From NCBI GenBank assembly GCA_003251535.1, contig QKFD01000025.1, positions 1-48,676 of the forward strand: DNA of 48,676 bases. The letters run 5' to 3'. This stretch comes from Chromatiales bacterium. GTDB taxonomy: Bacteria; Pseudomonadota; Gammaproteobacteria; Thiohalomonadales; Thiohalomonadaceae. The position numbers and the translations under genes are program-made. Below the pieces are notes generated by a model that did not search any database, was not told the DNA's origin, and saw only the letters and a program-made list of their open reading frames with translations. Shown here in pieces: positions 26,120-35,837 of the stretch; the stretch's first letter is position 1, and the number at the start of each line of letters is the position of its first letter.

Positions 26120-29100
26120 ATGGGTATCGGGCAGCAGGCGGCGCTATTGGTGGCACTGGGAGGGGTCGCACTCTCGGCCCAGGCAGAGATGCGGATCACC
26201 GAGTATCTCTACTCAGGCACACCAGGGGAGTTTGTCGAGTTCACCAACGTGGGGGCTACCCCCATTGATATGAGTGGCTGGAGCTTCGACGACGACAGCC
26301 GCACCCCAGGCACCTTTGATCTCTCCGCCTTTGGCGTGGTGGCTCCAGGGGAGTCGGTGATCCTCACCGAGAGCGCCAGCGTTGACTTCAGGGCCGGCTG
26401 GCGGCTCTGCTCGCGGGTCAAGGTGGTCGGGGGTCTCTCCGCCAACCTGGGACGCAACGATGAGATCAACCTCTACGACGCCAGCAACACCCTGGTCGAT
26501 CGCCTCACCTACGGTGATCAGAGCTTCTCTGGCACCATCCGTACCCAAGACGCCAGCGGTTGGGTAAGCGGCGCCGGCCTGGGGGCCAACGATGCCAGCG
26601 CCTGGACGCTCGCCAGCGACGGCGATACCGAGGCGAGTTGGACCAACCTCGACGGCAATGTCGGCAGCCCGGGCCGCTCTAGCCACGGTAGTGGTAGTAA
26701 CCCCTGCGGGGTGCGCATCACCGAATATATGTACTCCGGGGGCGACGGCGAGTTTATCGAGTTCACCAACCTCGGCCCGCTCCCGGTGACGATGGCGGGG
26801 TGGAGCTTTGATGACGATAGCCAAAGTGCCGGTACCGTCGATCTCTCCGCCTTCGGCAGTGTGGCGGTGGGCGAATCGGTGGTCTTGACGGAGGCGGCCG
26901 CCAGCGCCTTCCGTACCGCCTGGGGGCTGTGTGAGGCCCAAAAGGTGATTGGGGGCCTCTCTACCAATCTCGGGCGTAACGATGAGATCAACCTCTACGA
27001 TGCGGGCGACACCCTGATCGATCGCCTCACCTACGGTGATCAAAACCTCCCCGGCACTATCCGCACCCAGGACGCCAGCGGTTGGGTGTCCAGCAGTGGT
27101 GTCGGAGCCAACGATGCCAGCGCCTGGACCCTCTCCAGCGCAGGGGATAGCGAGCAGAGTGCCGCCTCCGCCTTGGGCGATATCGGCAGCCCCGGCCTCA
27201 GCAGCCTTGCGCCAGAGGCGTTCGACCCCTGTCCGGTGGTCGCCGGGGCGCCTACCATCGAAGTGGCCGCCACCACCACCAGCCGGCTGTCGTTGCCGGC
27301 GAGCGGGGGCGGTGCCATTGGGGCGGCACTCTCCGACCCCACCGATCCGGCGGCCACCGCAGGGATCGATTTCACCCTCAGCGATAGTGATACTGCCCTG
27401 GGTGCCCTGAGCGTGACTGCCGTGAGCAGCGATGCCGCGGTGGTGGCGAGTGGTGGTCTGCTACTGAGCGGCAGCGATGGCACCCGCAATCTACAGATCG
27501 TGCCCACTGGGGTGGGTATGGCCACCATCAGCGTGACGGTGGACGATGGTAGTCACCAGGCGAGTTACACCATTGACTACCGTGTCACCGCCGCCTCCCT
27601 CAACCCGGCGACCACCCGTTTCCACTCCGATGCCGCTGACGCCAGCGCCGCGGTGGGGATTGATGCCGACTGGATGCTCATCGCCAATGATGAGGATCAG
27701 GTGCTGCGGCTCTACCCCCGTAACGACTCCGGCTACCCCCAAGGGCGTACCCCCTTGAGCGACGAGATCGCCCCCGATAGCGGCCCCTTGGCCCTCACCG
27801 ACGCCTCTGGTAGCGGTCGGGTGCGGGAGGTGGATATCGAGGCGGTGGCGCGGGCCGGCAGTCGTCTCTACTGGATCGGCTCCCACAGCAACAATAAGGA
27901 TGCCGAGGCGGCCCCCAACCGTCGCCGCCTGTTCGCCACCGATCTGGGGGGGAGCGGTGCCACCACCACCCTGACCTATGTCGATCGCTACGACTACCTA
28001 CGGGAAGATCTCATCGCCTGGGACGCCGCCAATGGCCATGGTTTAGGGGCCAACGCCCTCGGGTTGGCCGCCAGCGCCGCGGAGGGCACTACCCCAGAGG
28101 CGAGCGATGGCTCCGGTTTCAACATCGAGGGGATGGTGATGGCGCCAGACGGCGTGGCCGCCTATCTCGCCTTCCGGGCCCCGCTACAGACCACCAGTAG
28201 CCGTGATCAGGCGCTGATCATCCCGGTCAATGAGCTAGACAATCTGGTGGCCGACGGGGCGGCCGGTTCTCGTGCGGTGGGTGCGGCCAGCTTTGGCTCC
28301 CCTATCCTGCTGGACTTGGGGGGCCGGGCGATCCGCGACATCGCCCGCAATGATGCCGGCTACTACCTGATTCTGGCGGGGCCTAGCGCCAGCGCCAGCG
28401 GGATTGCGCCGGCCGACTTCCGGCTCTTCGCCTGGAGCGGTCTGCGGGAGGATGCCCCCCAGGAGCTGGCGGTGGATCTCACGGCGCTGGCACCCCGCGG
28501 TAGTTTCGAGGGGATTGTCGAGGTGCCGACCGCGGCCGGCCCTGGGACGGCGGTGCAGCTGATTGTCGATAACGGTGACACCGATCTCTATGGCGACGGT
28601 AGCGCGGCCAAGGATCAACCCAACCCCGGCCAGCGCCTGTTCCGCAGCGAGTGGGTCACGGTCACTCTGCCGCAGCTCGATGGCGACAACCTGCCGGAGG
28701 CGGTAGAGGACGGGGTGCCGGGCTTCGCTGGCGGCGCCCAGGGTGACGGCAATGGCGATGGCATTCCTGATAGCACCCAGGCCTATGTCGCCTCCCTGCC
28801 GGCGGTGAGCGGCGGCTGCTACTTCACCGTTGTCGTCCCCACGGGCTACACCCTACGGGCAGTGGCCGCGACGGCGCCAAGCGAGCTTCCCGCCAACGTC
28901 ACCTTCCCGTGTGGCGTTGTGGGGTTTGAGGTGGGCGGGCTGAGTAGCCATCAGGCGCTACCGGTCACGGTGATCGCCCATGGGTTGCAGCTACCTGACG
29001 GCCACTACTTCAAGCAGACCGTGGTGGGCGGGATGGATGAGCCTGGGGCCACGGTCAGCGTGGTGGGCAATGCCACGCGCTTTGAGCTGACCCTGGCGGA

Positions 29101-29269
29101 CGGGGATAACTTCGACCTCGATGGCAGCGCCGATGGCCACCTCACCGATCCCGGTGGCCCGGCGGTGGTGGGGCCCACCGAGGCGGTCCCTGGGCTACAG
29201 CCGTGGCAACTGGCCGGCTTGGCCCTGCTGTTGGCCGCTGCGGTGGCACGCCGCCAGCGGTTGGATTAA
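26120..29269 (+). CDS. Exported protein with two lamin-tail domains, a DUF3616-like domain and an IPTL-CTERM-like tail
   Basis: The 1049-residue protein starts at ATG 26120, seven bases after GGGGG. Residues 1-22 are a signal peptide ending SAQA. Two lamin-tail domains follow (about 24-195 and 198-370), each with RITEYxYSG, GEFxEFTN and GWSFDDDS; they are spaced 174 residues apart and very similar. A beta-rich Ig-like part (about 390-495) leads to a DUF3616-like domain (about 497-830) with WMLIANDEDQVLRLYPRN, YWIGSHSNN and GFNIEGMVMAPDG. Next come a Ca-binding-like GDGNGDGIPDS and a beta domain resembling choice-of-anchor U domains (PTGYTLRAV). The tail is VPGLQPW, a hydrophobic segment and ARRQR, resembling IPTL-CTERM sorting signals. 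It is probably a surface protein; lamin-tail domains often accompany nucleases or phosphatases, but no catalytic site was identified. Confidence 0.87.
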   Translation: MGIGQQAALLVALGGVALSAQAEMRITEYLYSGTPGEFVEFTNVGATPIDMSGWSFDDDSRTPGTFDLSAFGVVAPGESVILTESASVDFRAGWRLCSRVKVVGGLSANLGRNDEINLYDASNTLVDRLTYGDQSFSGTIRTQDASGWVSGAGLGANDASAWTLASDGDTEASWTNLDGNVGSPGRSSHGSGSNPCGVRITEYMYSGGDGEFIEFTNLGPLPVTMAGWSFDDDSQSAGTVDLSAFGSVAVGESVVLTEAAASAFRTAWGLCEAQKVIGGLSTNLGRNDEINLYDAGDTLIDRLTYGDQNLPGTIRTQDASGWVSSSGVGANDASAWTLSSAGDSEQSAASALGDIGSPGLSSLAPEAFDPCPVVAGAPTIEVAATTTSRLSLPASGGGAIGAALSDPTDPAATAGIDFTLSDSDTALGALSVTAVSSDAAVVASGGLLLSGSDGTRNLQIVPTGVGMATISVTVDDGSHQASYTIDYRVTAASLNPATTRFHSDAADASAAVGIDADWMLIANDEDQVLRLYPRNDSGYPQGRTPLSDEIAPDSGPLALTDASGSGRVREVDIEAVARAGSRLYWIGSHSNNKDAEAAPNRRRLFATDLGGSGATTTLTYVDRYDYLREDLIAWDAANGHGLGANALGLAASAAEGTTPEASDGSGFNIEGMVMAPDGVAAYLAFRAPLQTTSSRDQALIIPVNELDNLVADGAAGSRAVGAASFGSPILLDLGGRAIRDIARNDAGYYLILAGPSASASGIAPADFRLFAWSGLREDAPQELAVDLTALAPRGSFEGIVEVPTAAGPGTAVQLIVDNGDTDLYGDGSAAKDQPNPGQRLFRSEWVTVTLPQLDGDNLPEAVEDGVPGFAGGAQGDGNGDGIPDSTQAYVASLPAVSGGCYFTVVVPTGYTLRAVAATAPSELPANVTFPCGVVGFEVGGLSSHQALPVTVIAHGLQLPDGHYFKQTVVGGMDEPGATVSVVGNATRFELTLADGDNFDLDGSADGHLTDPGGPAVVGPTEAVPGLQPWQLAGLALLLAAAVARRQRLD

Positions 29270-29278
29270 CCCTGGCAC

Positions 29279-29310
29279 TGCCCGGCCCGCCACGGGCGGC
29301 GGGCCGGGCA
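29279..29310. terminator. GC-rich hairpin after the lamin-tail gene
   Basis: TGCCCGGCCCGCC and GGCGGGCCGGGCA form a perfect 13-base-pair stem with a 6-base loop, starting nine bases after the stop codon. It lacks a T-run; it is either a terminator of an unusual type or a 3'-end stabiliser of the mRNA. Confidence 0.7.
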
Positions 29311-29578
29311 CGCACTACCTTGCCCCCTGCTTTGGCGGGGGGCACTCCCCCCTTACCCACCATCCAGTTACCCCTAACCGCTCCGGTCGCGGGCGGCTCT
29401 CTTGGTGGCCATTACCGCAAGCGCGTCCAGGCGGTGATGCCGCTGGTGGCCGAAGGGGTCACCCCCGATACAGAACTGCGGCAAGTGGTGTCGGGGTGTG
29501 CGATATTCCTGGGAGGCGCTGCCCACCGTGGCAGAGCGGCGCTGCTGTTCCTCGGGGAGATCAAGCTGGGTAACTATC

Positions 29579-32500
29579 ATGGCAGTTCTGACCAAATCTG
29601 ACGGCCGCGCCCTATCGTCCACCTCCCATCCACTGCTGCGCCCCCTTCTGTGGCGCACCCTGCCGGTGGTCCTACTCATATTGGTCGCCGCCGGCTACCT
29701 CGGCTACACCGAGCTGGAGGCGGAGGTGTCGCAGGTGCGCACCACCGATGAGCTGCACACCCGCCTAGCGGCGGCGGAGCTGGTGCGGCATGTCGATGCG
29801 GTGATACAGAGTGTCCGCTTCTTGGCCCGCCAACCCCTGATGTGCCAGGTGTTGGAGGCCGAAAACGCACGGCGCCTCACCCAGCTCACCGAGACCTTCG
29901 CCGCCCTCGCCGAGACCAGTGGCCGCTATGCCCAGATCCGCTGGTTGGATGAGACGGGACAGGAGCGGGTACGGGTTGATTACCGGGCGGGCAAGGTGAT
30001 CCGAGTACCCCAGGAGGAGCTGCAGTTTAAGGGCAACCGCTACTACTTCGTCGAATCGGTCCACCTGGCACCCAATGAGATCTATGTCTCCCCCATTGAC
30101 CTCAACGTCGAACATGGCGTGATCGAGGAGCCCCATTCACCGATGCTGCGGGTGGCCACGCCGCTCTATGACTCCGCCGGGCGCTCCCGCGGCATTGTGA
30201 TAGTGAACTACCTGGCGCAGGAGATGCTGGAGCGTCTGACCAAGGCGCTCGATGGGATTGCCGATCACACCGCACTGTTGAATGCCGATGGGTACTGGCT
30301 ACGCAGCCCTAACCCCACCGATGATTGGGGTTTTATGTGGGGGCGTGCGGATACCCTCGCCCTGCGTGCCCCCCAGGCCTGGGCCCAGATCGATAGCGCG
30401 CCGTGGGGGCAGTTGGAGCTTGAGGACGGCCTCTGGACCTGGAGCAGTGTCGGCCCTCCCGGGGAGGAGGAGGGCGCCATGGATCCGCGTTGGCGGGTGG
30501 TGGCCCACCGGGCCGAGGCGGAGTTAAGCGGTCTACGGCTGCACATCGCCGCCATCATCGGTAGTGGCGCGCTGCTGCTGGTGGGGCTCTATGGTTGGGG
30601 GAGTTGGCGCCTCACCCGCGCCTCGGTGGCCCGCCACGCCGCTGAGGCGGCAGAGGCCCAGGCGCGACTGGAGGCGGAGGCCGCCCAGCGGCTATCCACA
30701 AGCCAAGAGCGGGCGCTCTTGGCGGAGCGGGCCCTGCGGGTAGAGCAGGAGCGGTTTCGTCTAGTGGTGGAGGCGAGTAGTAGCGGTCTGCTGGTGATCT
30801 CCGCCGATGGCACCATCGTCTTGACCAACCCCGCATTAGAACAGCTGTTCGGCTACTCCAGCGTTGAGTTGCTGGGTCAGCCGTTGGAGCTGCTACTGCC
30901 AGAGACCATGCGGACCCAACATATCCAGGAGCGCTCCGCCTTCTTCCGGCAACCGAGCCATCGCGCTATGGGAATTGGGCGCGATCTGCGGGCCTGCGCC
31001 AAGGGGGGCCGCACCTTTCCGGTGGAGGTGGGGTTGAGCCCCTTCACCATCGATGAGGCGACCTTCGTCCTCGCCTCAGTGGTGGATATCTCTGAGCGCA
31101 AGCGGGTGGAGGAGGAGCTGTCCAACTATCGCGCCAACCTCGAACGGCAGGTGACCGAACGCACCGAGCAGCTCCAGCTGGCCAACCGGGAGCTGGCGCT
31201 GCGCACGCAACAGGCGGAGGCGGCCAGCCGCGCCAAGAGTGACTTTGTGGCCAATGTCAGCCATGAGGTGCGCACCCCAATGAATGCGGTGTTGGGGATG
31301 TTGCATCTGCTGGAGGATACCGCCCTGGAGCCCCGCCAGCGGGAGTATGTGCGCAAGATTGAGGCCGCCTCCCGCGCCCTGCTGGGGCTACTCAACGACA
31401 TCCTCGACTTCTCCAAAATGGAGGCGGGCAAGCTGACGCTGGAGCACACCGAGTTCCAGCTTGATGATGTGCTGGACAGCTCCTGTGGTCTGTTTGCGCT
31501 CTCCGCGGAGGCGAAGGGGGTGGAGCTGCTATTGGAGGTGGATCCCACATTGCCAGAGCGGTTGTGGGGTGACCCCATGCGGCTTGGCCAGGTGTTGACC
31601 AACCTAGTGGGCAACGCCTTGAAGTTCACCGAACGGGGTGAGATCCACGTCACCGTGGTGCCGCAGCCTGACGATCAGCCCGGCCTCCTGCTGCGTTTTG
31701 CGGTCCGCGATACGGGGATCGGCATCCCGCCCGAGCAGGTGCGGGCGCTGTTCGACGCCTTCCACCAGGCCGATACCACCACCACCCGCCGCTACGGCGG
31801 GACCGGTTTGGGATTGGCGATCAGCAAGCGGCTGGTCACCATGATGGGGGGCGAGATTGGCTGTGATAGCCAACCCGGCGTGGGGAGCACCTTCTATTTC
31901 AGCGCCCGTTTCGGTGGGACGCTGTTGGCCGCACCGCGGCGTCAGCTCGATCGCCTGCGGGGCTTGCCGGCACTGGTGGTGGACGACCCGATCAACTCCC
32001 AAGGGGTCCTGCTGCGGGTGTTGAGTAGCTGGGGGATCGTGGTGGAGACCGCCAACTCGGGTGAGGCGGCGCAGGAGCAGATCCTCCGCGCCGCCGCGGC
32101 CGGCCGACCCTACAAGCTGGCGTTGCTGGCGTGGCATCTACCCGATATGGACGGTGCCAGCCTGATGGAGCGGTTGCGCGCCATGGTGGCCCAGGGGCGG
32201 ATTACCGGTCTGCCGACGGTGGTGTTGGTGGCCGGCGCTGATGCGCCGGAGATCGCCCAGCGCGGAGCCGAGGAGGGGATGCCGCCGGTGCTCAGCAAAC
32301 CCATTAACACCTCGCGCCTGTTCGATCTCCTGATCGATCTCGACCTCAACCGCTATCGCCCTGTGGTACGTCCCATAGTGACCACCGGCAGTTGGCGGCA
32401 GCGGGCGGGACCGCTGCGGGGCGCCCGGGTATTGGTGGCGGAGGACAACCACACCAACCAAGAGGTGGCGCGGGAGCTGCTGGAGAAGCTGGGGATCAAG

Positions 32501-33427
32501 GTCGATGTGGCCAGCAATGGGCGCCTGGCCGTGAAGTTAACGGAGCAGATCCCTTACGACGCGGTGCTAATGGACCTCCAGATGCCAGAGATGGATGGCC
32601 TGGAGGCGGCCACGCGGATCCGTGCCAGCGAGTGGGGGCGCAACCTCCCCATCATCGCCATGACCGCCGCCGCCATGGACGATGACCGAGCGGCTACCGA
32701 GGCGGTGGGGATGAATGGCCATGTCGCCAAACCCATCGACATCGAGCTGCTGGTGGATGAGTTGCTACGCTGGATTGCCCCTCACACCCCAGAGCCAGAG
32801 CCGCCTACCAGTGAGGTGGAGCGTATGGGCTGCGGTCTGCCGGAGCAGCTGCCGGGTTTTGACCTGGAAGCCGCGCTGCGGCGCATGGCGGGCGACTGCA
32901 CCCTCTTGGTCCGCTCCCTCCGCACCTTTGGGCGCGATTTCAGCGACTTCTCCCAGGTGCTGCGCACGGCGTTACAGCAGGGGGATCGGGTGCAGATCGG
33001 CCAACTGGCCCATAAGCTAAAAGGGGTGTCGGGTAGTATCGGGGCGGTGGTGGTGCAACAGGCGGCGACCGAGCTAGAGCGCTCCTTGCCAGAGGGTGAG
33101 GTGAGCGGGGAGGCTCTCATCACCGCCTTGGAACAGGCGCTGGCGGCCATCAAGTCCCTGCCCCTGCTGGCCGAGCCGCAAGGGCCGTGTCAGCTGGATG
33201 AGTTGCTGGCGCTGTTGGCCAGCCTGAGTGATCTGGTGGCACGGCACCGGGTGGTTCCCCAGGAGTCCATTGAGTTGCTGGAGCGCTGCCGCAATGAACT
33301 ACCGGCCGGGATGGCGGAGCGGTTGGTCATTGAACTCGACAGCTTCGACTACGACCGCGCCCAGCTCACCCTACAGGCGCTGTTGGCGGAGTTGACCCCC
33401 CCTGCCACTGGCGCTATGGGTGATTGA
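29579..33427 (+). CDS. Hybrid sensor histidine kinase with two receiver domains and an HPt domain
   Basis: The 1282-residue membrane kinase has a first membrane segment (about 17-40), a periplasmic Cache-like sensor, a second membrane segment (about 318-345), a coiled segment, a PAS domain (about 390-510), a HisKA domain with the phospho-His 562 in VANVSHEVRTPMN, an ATPase domain with NLVGNALKFTERG, DTGIGIPPEQV and GGTGLGLAIS, two receivers and a C-terminal HPt domain with His 1145 in LAHKLKGVSGS. In receiver 1 the phospho-acceptor Asp is replaced by Ala (residue 851, LLAWHLPDMDG), so it cannot be phosphorylated in the usual way. Receiver 2 has Asp 999 (VLMDLQMPEMDG). It probably signals to the receiver-PAS-GGDEF-EAL protein encoded 170 bases downstream. 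Start codon choice is uncertain; ATG 29579 precedes the first membrane segment by a normal distance. Confidence 0.95.
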   Translation: MAVLTKSDGRALSSTSHPLLRPLLWRTLPVVLLILVAAGYLGYTELEAEVSQVRTTDELHTRLAAAELVRHVDAVIQSVRFLARQPLMCQVLEAENARRLTQLTETFAALAETSGRYAQIRWLDETGQERVRVDYRAGKVIRVPQEELQFKGNRYYFVESVHLAPNEIYVSPIDLNVEHGVIEEPHSPMLRVATPLYDSAGRSRGIVIVNYLAQEMLERLTKALDGIADHTALLNADGYWLRSPNPTDDWGFMWGRADTLALRAPQAWAQIDSAPWGQLELEDGLWTWSSVGPPGEEEGAMDPRWRVVAHRAEAELSGLRLHIAAIIGSGALLLVGLYGWGSWRLTRASVARHAAEAAEAQARLEAEAAQRLSTSQERALLAERALRVEQERFRLVVEASSSGLLVISADGTIVLTNPALEQLFGYSSVELLGQPLELLLPETMRTQHIQERSAFFRQPSHRAMGIGRDLRACAKGGRTFPVEVGLSPFTIDEATFVLASVVDISERKRVEEELSNYRANLERQVTERTEQLQLANRELALRTQQAEAASRAKSDFVANVSHEVRTPMNAVLGMLHLLEDTALEPRQREYVRKIEAASRALLGLLNDILDFSKMEAGKLTLEHTEFQLDDVLDSSCGLFALSAEAKGVELLLEVDPTLPERLWGDPMRLGQVLTNLVGNALKFTERGEIHVTVVPQPDDQPGLLLRFAVRDTGIGIPPEQVRALFDAFHQADTTTTRRYGGTGLGLAISKRLVTMMGGEIGCDSQPGVGSTFYFSARFGGTLLAAPRRQLDRLRGLPALVVDDPINSQGVLLRVLSSWGIVVETANSGEAAQEQILRAAAAGRPYKLALLAWHLPDMDGASLMERLRAMVAQGRITGLPTVVLVAGADAPEIAQRGAEEGMPPVLSKPINTSRLFDLLIDLDLNRYRPVVRPIVTTGSWRQRAGPLRGARVLVAEDNHTNQEVARELLEKLGIKVDVASNGRLAVKLTEQIPYDAVLMDLQMPEMDGLEAATRIRASEWGRNLPIIAMTAAAMDDDRAATEAVGMNGHVAKPIDIELLVDELLRWIAPHTPEPEPPTSEVERMGCGLPEQLPGFDLEAALRRMAGDCTLLVRSLRTFGRDFSDFSQVLRTALQQGDRVQIGQLAHKLKGVSGSIGAVVVQQAATELERSLPEGEVSGEALITALEQALAAIKSLPLLAEPQGPCQLDELLALLASLSDLVARHRVVPQESIELLERCRNELPAGMAERLVIELDSFDYDRAQLTLQALLAELTPPATGAMGD

Positions 33428-33596
33428 CAGCTATTTCGATGATAGACATTCTCAACCGATAGGGATTGATGGGCGGGAGGTGGCCCGCCATCGGGCAAGG
33501 GGGGCGTGGTGTACTCGCTAAGCCCTCGGCCAGGGATATGAACCTGTGATATGCCAGTCTGCCACCACTGGCGATCCAAACCATGGGGTCAGCGCA

Positions 33597-35837
33597 ATGC
33601 GAGTGGAACTGCATGAGAGGACTCGGCCGGGGATTGAATTTGGCGGCGGCGGGGTATTGGCTCGGCCGCGGCCGTTGATCCTGATGGTGGATGATGTCCC
33701 CGCCAATATCCGGATCCTGGCCGATGCCCTACAGGCCGACTACGACGTTATGGTGGCCACCGATGGCGAATCGGCACTGCGCCTGGCGGCTGCGATGGAG
33801 CAGCCCAACCTCATCCTGCTGGATGTGATGATGCCGGGGATCGACGGCTATGAGGTCTGCCAGCGGCTGAAGCACGATCCACGGACCCGGGCCATCCCGG
33901 TGATATTCGTCACCGCCCGGACCGATGTCGAGTCGGAGGAGCACGGCTTCGACCTGGGGGCGGTCGATTACATCACCAAGCCGTTCAAGCTGCCGGTGGT
34001 GCGGGCGCGGGTGCGGACCCACCTGACCATCACCGGCATGATGGATGAGCTGGAGAGCCTCAATCACCGCCTCTCCCACAAGATTGCCGAACTCAAATTG
34101 GCGGGCCAGCAGTTGCAGAGCGCCCAGCAGCGGGAAGAGCTGTTTACCAAGGTGTTCGAGAGCACCGCTGAAGGGATCATGGTGACCGACGGCCGTGGCG
34201 TGATCCTGGCCGTCAACCGCTCCTTCTCCCGCATCACCGGCTATACCGAGGGCGAGGCCCTGGGGCAGACCCCGCGCTTGAGTCGCTCAGGCCGCCACTC
34301 CTCCGCCTTTTATCGTGAGATGTGGCGCCGCATCATGGAGCAGGGCCACTGGAGCGGCGAGATCATCAACCGCCGGAAAGGGGGCGAGATCTATCCCGAG
34401 CTACGGACCATCAGCGCGGTGAGGGATGGGAGTGGCCAGATCACCAACTTTGTCTCGGTCTTCAGCGATGTCTCCTCCCTCAAGCAGGTGCAGGAGCGCA
34501 TCGACTACCTCACCTGGCATGACCCGCTCACCACCCTGCCCAACCGCCTACTGTTCGCCGATCGCCTGCGCCAGGCCCTCAGCCTCTGCCAGCGGGAGGG
34601 GGGTCATGCGGCGGTACTGGTGCTAGATCTCGACCGCTTCAAGGCGATCAACGAGGCGCGCGGCATGTTGACTGGCGATGCCGTGCTCCAGGTGATCGCC
34701 GAGCGCCTCAAGGGGGCGCTACAGTCAGGCGATACCGTCGCCCGCTTGGCGGCAGACAGCTTTGCCGTGCTGCTCCCGCAACTCCTCCCGGAGCGGGAGG
34801 TGGTGGCCCGGCAGGCATTGGCCGTGGCGCAGCGGTTACGGGATGCCGTGGGTGAGCCGGTCCCACTGGAGCAGGGGATCTGGCATCTCAGCGCAACCAT
34901 CGGTATCGCCCTCTTCCCCGAGACACCGAGCGAGAGTGAGAGCGATGTGTTGGCCCGGGCCGAGACGGCGCGCAACCGGGCGGCGGCCGATAGCGCCAAC
35001 CCCATCCTGTTCTTTGAGGAGACCATGGGGCAGGGGGTGCGGGGTCGCTTCGAGCTGGAACAGGCGCTCTATCACGCCATAGAGGAGGATCAACTGCGGC
35101 TCTACCTCCAGTCCCAGGTGGATGGTAGCGGGCAGGTGGTGGGGGCGGAGGCGCTGGTGCGCTGGCAACACCCGCAGCGTGGGCTGATCCCACCGTTTGA
35201 GTTCATCCCGCTGGCGGAGGAGTCGGACCTCATTGTGCGGCTAGATCGCTGGGTATTGGAGGTGGTGGGTCGCTTGGTGTGCCATCTGCGGGCCGCGGGG
35301 CAGATGCTGCGTATCGCGGTCAACATCAGTCCGCGCCACTTCCGCAAGACCGACTTTGTAACCGAGGTGGAGGGGTGTCTCGCCCGTACCGGGGCGGTGG
35401 CCGATGCCCTGGTGCTGGAGGTGACCGAGGGGTTGATGGTGCGCGACGCCGATGAGGTGGCGGAGAAGATGAAGCGGCTCTCCGAACAGGGGATCCGTTT
35501 CTCCATCGACGATTTCGGTACCGGCTACTCCAGCCTGGCCTACCTGAAACGGCTACCGATCCATGAGCTGAAGATAGACAAGGGGTTCATCCTCGATGCC
35601 CCCACCGATCCCAGCGATGCCGCCCTGGTGGAGACCATCCTCGCTATCGCCCAGCACCTCGGACTACAGGTGGTAGCCGAGGGGGTGGAGAGTGCCCAAC
35701 ACGCCGAGTTTCTCAATCAGCGGGCCGCCGTCGTCCACCAGGGGTACCACTACAGTAAACCGACGCCGGTGGACCAGTGGCTGGCGGCGCTGGGTCTCCC
35801 ACCCCTGCCGCCAGGGCAGGGAAAGGCGGGCCATTAA
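33597..35837 (+). CDS. Response regulator with PAS, degenerate GGDEF and intact EAL domains
   Basis: This 746-residue soluble protein has an N-terminal receiver with phospho-Asp 76 (LILLDVMMPGIDGYE), a PAS domain (about 175-295), a GGDEF domain and an EAL domain. The GGDEF motif reads AADSF (residues 385-389), so diguanylate cyclase activity is very unlikely. The EAL motif (VGAEALVRW, Glu 518) and the metal and catalytic segments VLEVTEG, IDDFGTGYSSLAYLK and VVAEGVES are preserved, so it probably hydrolyses c-di-GMP. The GGDEF domain may serve as a GTP-sensing or dimerising part. The upstream hybrid kinase is the likely partner. ATG 33597 is preferred; an in-frame GTG lies at 33546. Confidence 0.94.
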   Translation: MRVELHERTRPGIEFGGGGVLARPRPLILMVDDVPANIRILADALQADYDVMVATDGESALRLAAAMEQPNLILLDVMMPGIDGYEVCQRLKHDPRTRAIPVIFVTARTDVESEEHGFDLGAVDYITKPFKLPVVRARVRTHLTITGMMDELESLNHRLSHKIAELKLAGQQLQSAQQREELFTKVFESTAEGIMVTDGRGVILAVNRSFSRITGYTEGEALGQTPRLSRSGRHSSAFYREMWRRIMEQGHWSGEIINRRKGGEIYPELRTISAVRDGSGQITNFVSVFSDVSSLKQVQERIDYLTWHDPLTTLPNRLLFADRLRQALSLCQREGGHAAVLVLDLDRFKAINEARGMLTGDAVLQVIAERLKGALQSGDTVARLAADSFAVLLPQLLPEREVVARQALAVAQRLRDAVGEPVPLEQGIWHLSATIGIALFPETPSESESDVLARAETARNRAAADSANPILFFEETMGQGVRGRFELEQALYHAIEEDQLRLYLQSQVDGSGQVVGAEALVRWQHPQRGLIPPFEFIPLAEESDLIVRLDRWVLEVVGRLVCHLRAAGQMLRIAVNISPRHFRKTDFVTEVEGCLARTGAVADALVLEVTEGLMVRDADEVAEKMKRLSEQGIRFSIDDFGTGYSSLAYLKRLPIHELKIDKGFILDAPTDPSDAALVETILAIAQHLGLQVVAEGVESAQHAEFLNQRAAVVHQGYHYSKPTPVDQWLAALGLPPLPPGQGKAGH

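Noticed and set aside
26213-27043. 276-codon open frame on the - strand with apparent repeats
   Set aside because: The repeats mirror the two lamin-tail segments on the + strand; it is a shadow.
26120-29269. Possible secreted nuclease, suggested by lamin-tail domains
   Set aside because: No metal- or nucleotide-binding catalytic motif could be found in the central region, which resembles DUF3616 instead.
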